Positions 61,101 through 64,000 of a stretch of DNA of 64,000 nucleotides are shown in pieces. The stretch is from assembly GCA_963682175.1 (NCBI GenBank), contig OY821793.1, forward strand, positions 27,735,493-27,799,492, given 5' to 3'. This DNA is from Triglochin maritima (Eukaryota; Streptophyta; Magnoliopsida; Alismatales; Juncaginaceae). The notes beneath the pieces are model-generated. The model was given only the letters and a program-made list of their open reading frames with translations. It had not been told where the DNA came from and did not search any database. Numbering within the stretch: position 1 is the first letter of the stretch; every line of letters starts with the position of its first letter. The translations under genes were made by a program, and so were the position numbers.

Positions 61101-64000
61101 GAGCCTTAGTCTATATTTGGGCACCCAAGCACATAGTGAGGAGGAGTGGATGGGTAACTCCTCTTAGAATGCCCGATTTAGATGTATGTAGGGCGAGGCG
61201 CGATGAGATGAAGAATGCTGATGATGTGGGGGCGTGGCTGGTAGGGAGCTACGTCTTCTTGGTGGAGGAGCGACCCCGAATACTTGGGCGTTTGCTCTGA
61301 AATTTTAGGGTCAGATAGAGGGATGAATTGTCTACGTAATGCAAGTTATAACGCTCGATTTGGAGGTCGGATGCTCGAGGCGCAGCCGATGTGGTGTTGG
61401 CCTGCAGGGTGGCGACGGAGTGGCCTTGGGCCAGCTCCACGCATGGCATGTGGCCAGCCCCACACCTAGTTTCTAAGTGGTCTTTAGGCGGCCCAACCAC
61501 GGTTTATGGAACTTAGGACCCCACATATCCATCCGCGTTATCTACGAGGTGCATTCATCTCGGAGTGATTTGGCGGTCGGGCGATGGACACTAGCCTAGT
61601 GTTGTCATAGTTGGCATGTCAGCGCCACGCTAGGGCCTAGTGTGTGCTCGTGGTAGTAGCCTACGACATTCGCTTCCAAAACACGTTTGGAAGTGAAAGC
61701 GCACTTGTAGGTGAAATGGGGGTTGCTCGTGGGCAAAGACCAAGGTGCCTGTGGACGTTGCTCTTCGACATGCTCGGTTGCCCAAGGTTGTTGCCTTCCC
61801 GTGTACTTCCGAACGCGTCCGGAAGGGAATGGGGGTTTCTCGTGGGGAAAGTTCTTTGGGACGCTGCTCGTGCCCATGCTTGGGTTCCCACGTTTGTTGC
61901 CTACCCCATTCGCTTCCAAAACGCGTTTGGAAGTCCATGGGTGTTGCCCGCGGGCAAAGTGGAAGTTGCCGCATCGTTTGTCCCAAGCAATGGCCTGAGT
62001 GGACCTTAGGTGAGGCTTAGTCTATATTTGGGCACCCGAGCACGTAGTGAGGAGGAGGGGATGGGTAACGCCCCATAGAATGCCCGATTTAGACGTATGT
62101 AGGGCGAGGCGCGATGTGATGAAGAATGCTGATGATGTGGGGACGTGGCTGGTAGGGAGCTACGTCTTCTTGGAGGAGGCGCGACCAGGAATACTTGGGC
62201 GTTTGCTATGAAATGTTAGGGGCAGATAGAGGGATGAATTGTCTACGTAATGCAAGTTAGAACACTCAATTTGGAGGTCGGATGCTCGAGGCGCAGCCGA
62301 TTTGGTGTTGGCCTGCAGGGTGGCGACGGAGTGGCCTTTGGCCAGCTCCACGCGTGGCATGTGGTCAGCCCCACACCTAGTTTCTAAGTGGTCTTTAGGC
62401 GGCCCAACCACGGTTTATGGAACTTAGGACCCCACATATCCATCCACGTTATCTAAGAGGCGCACCCATCTAGGAGTGATCTGGCGGTCGGGCGATGGAC
62501 ACTAGCCTAGTGTTGTCATAGTGTGCATGTCAGCGCCACGCTAGGGCCTAGTGTGTGCTCGTGGCAGTGTCCTGCGACATTCGCTTCCAAAACACGTTTG
62601 GAAATGAAAGCGCACTTGTAGGTAAAATGGGGGTTGCTCATGGGCAAAGACCAAGGTGCCTGTGGACGTTGCTCTTCGACGTGCTCGGTTGCCCAAGGTT
62701 GTTGCCTTCCCGTGCACTTCCGAAGGCGTCCGGAAGGGAATGGGGGTTTCTCGTGGGGAACGTTCTTTGGGACGTTGCTCGTGCCCATGCTTGGGTTCCC
62801 ACGGTTGTTGCCTACCCCATTCGCTTCCAAAACGCGTTTGGACGTCCATGGGTGTTGCCCGCGGGCAAAGTGGAAGCTGCCGCATCGTTTGTCCCAAGCA
62901 ATGGCCTGAGTGGAGCTTAGGTGAGGCTTAGTCTATATTTGGGCCCCCGAGCACGTAGTGAGGAGGAGTGGATAGGTAACTCCTCTTAGAATGCCCGATT
63001 TAGATGTATGTAGGGTGAAGCGCGATGAGATGAAGAATGCTGATGATGTGGGGCGTGGCTGGTAGGGAGCTACGTCTTCTTGGAGGAGGCGCGACCCGTA
63101 ATACTTGGGCGTTTTCTCTGAAATTTTAGGGGCAGATAGAGGGATGAATTGTCTACGTGATGCAAGTTAGAACTCTTGATTTGGAGGTCGGATACTCGAG
63201 GCGCATCCGATTTGGTGTTGGCCTGCAGGGTGGCGACGGAGTGGCCTTTGGCCAGCTCCACGCGTGGCATGTGGTCAGCCCCACACCTAGTTTCTAAGTG
63301 GTCTTTAGGTGGCCCAACCACGGTTTATGGAACTTAGGACCCCACATATCCATCCACGTTATCTACGAGGCACACCCACCTCGGAGTGATTTGGCGGTCG
63401 GGCGATGGACACTAGCCTAGTGTTGTCATAGTTGGCATGTCAGCGCCACGCAAAGGCCTAGTGTGTGCTCGTGGCAGTAGCCTACGACATTCGCTTCCAA
63501 AACACGTTTGGAAGTGAAAGCGCACTTGTAGGTGAAATGGGGGTTGCTCGTGGGCAAAGACCAAGGTGCCTGTGGACGTTGCTCTTCGACATGCTCGGTT
63601 GCCCAAGGTTGTTGCCTTCCCGTGTACTTCCGAACGCGTCCGGAAGGGAATGGGGGTTTCTCGTGGGGAAAGTTCTTTGGGACGCTGCTCGTGCCCATGC
63701 TTGGGTTCCCACGTTTGTTGCCTACCCCATTCGCTTCCAAAACGCGTTTGGAAGTCCATGGGTGTTGCCCGCGGGCAAAGTGGAAGCTGCCGCATCGTTT
63801 GTCCCAAGCAATGGCCTGAGTGGACCTTAGGTGAGGCTTAGTCTATATTTGGCCACCCGAGCACGTAGTGAGGAGGAGGGGATGGGTAACGCCCCATAGA
63901 ATGCCCGATTTAGACGTATGTAGGGCGAGGCGCGATGTGATGAAGAATGCTGATGATGTGGGGGCGTGGATGGTAGGGAGGTACGTCTTCTTGGAGGAGG
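55192..64000 (+). repeat. Segmental duplication, right copy (satellite block E)
   Basis: Anchors 55268, 56179, 57090, 58001, 58911, 59822, 60733, 61644, 62555 and 63465. Every one is exactly 12,822 bp to the right of its partner from 42446 to 50643. The 910-bp spacings (58001 to 58911, 62555 to 63465) are conserved. The copy runs off the window, so its true length and right junction are unknown. Confidence 0.94.

Noticed and set aside
1..64000. CRISPR array, given the many direct repeats
   Set aside because: Period is about 911 bp with no short repeat plus unique spacer structure, and the context is eukaryotic.
1..64000. Ribosomal DNA intergenic spacer repeats
   Set aside because: No 18S, 5.8S, 25S or 5S sequence appears anywhere in 64 kb, and the array is continuous. 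A search of the consensus against rDNA spacers of the source species would settle it.
2699..64000. Calling the array a centromere
   Set aside because: Tandem repeats and retrotransposon insertions also occur in pericentromeric, subtelomeric and knob heterochromatin. Nothing in the bases alone separates these.

Overview
The window is eukaryotic, almost certainly nuclear DNA of a flowering plant, and contains no gene I can support. About 95% of it is one tandem satellite array with a monomer of about 911 bp. I count 67 monomer anchors, using the motif GTGCTCGCGGCAGTGG or its close variants as the landmark. Most anchors are spaced exactly 911 bp apart, with 909-910 bp spacing in one block. A plant source is suggested by a relic LTR retrotransposon inside the array. 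Its primer-binding site is an 18-nt perfect complement to the 3' end of plant tRNA-Asp, and its LTR carries a TATAAATAGA promoter box. I recognise neither the satellite family nor the species.

Layout: 1-2498 holds monomers on the minus strand, from a diverged subfamily. 2499-2698 is a 200-N assembly gap. From 2699 to the end every monomer is on the plus strand. Within that long array there are locally homogenised blocks: 2699-5662 (three close copies), 5663-14759 (ten copies, many 909-910 bp, sharing small deletions), 14760-18326 (transitional), 18327-28031 (a five-monomer higher-order repeat of 4555 bp, present about 2.1 times), 28032-34711 (alternating two-type and three-type arrangement), 36885-40623, and 40624-64000. 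The last block again has a five-type order and contains an almost unchanged 8.8 kb segment repeated at a distance of 12,822 bp.

Two AT-rich insertions interrupt the array, both in the same orientation. 34712-36884 is an internally deleted LTR retrotransposon: a 1.55 kb LTR, a PBS, and a partial second LTR, flanked by a perfect 5-bp target duplication. 51859-52999 is a truncated LTR of the same family. Its inner break falls at a strong palindrome in the LTR, and about 137 bp of satellite is missing beside it.

Many open frames 60-150 codons long occur in all six frames of the monomer. They recur because the monomer recurs, they overlap on both strands, and they have no recognisable domain, so I do not call them genes. 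The biology here is repeat turnover: unequal exchange at monomer, dimer, trimer and pentamer scale, segmental duplication, retrotransposon insertion and decay, and a monomer built from shorter palindrome-bearing subrepeats.
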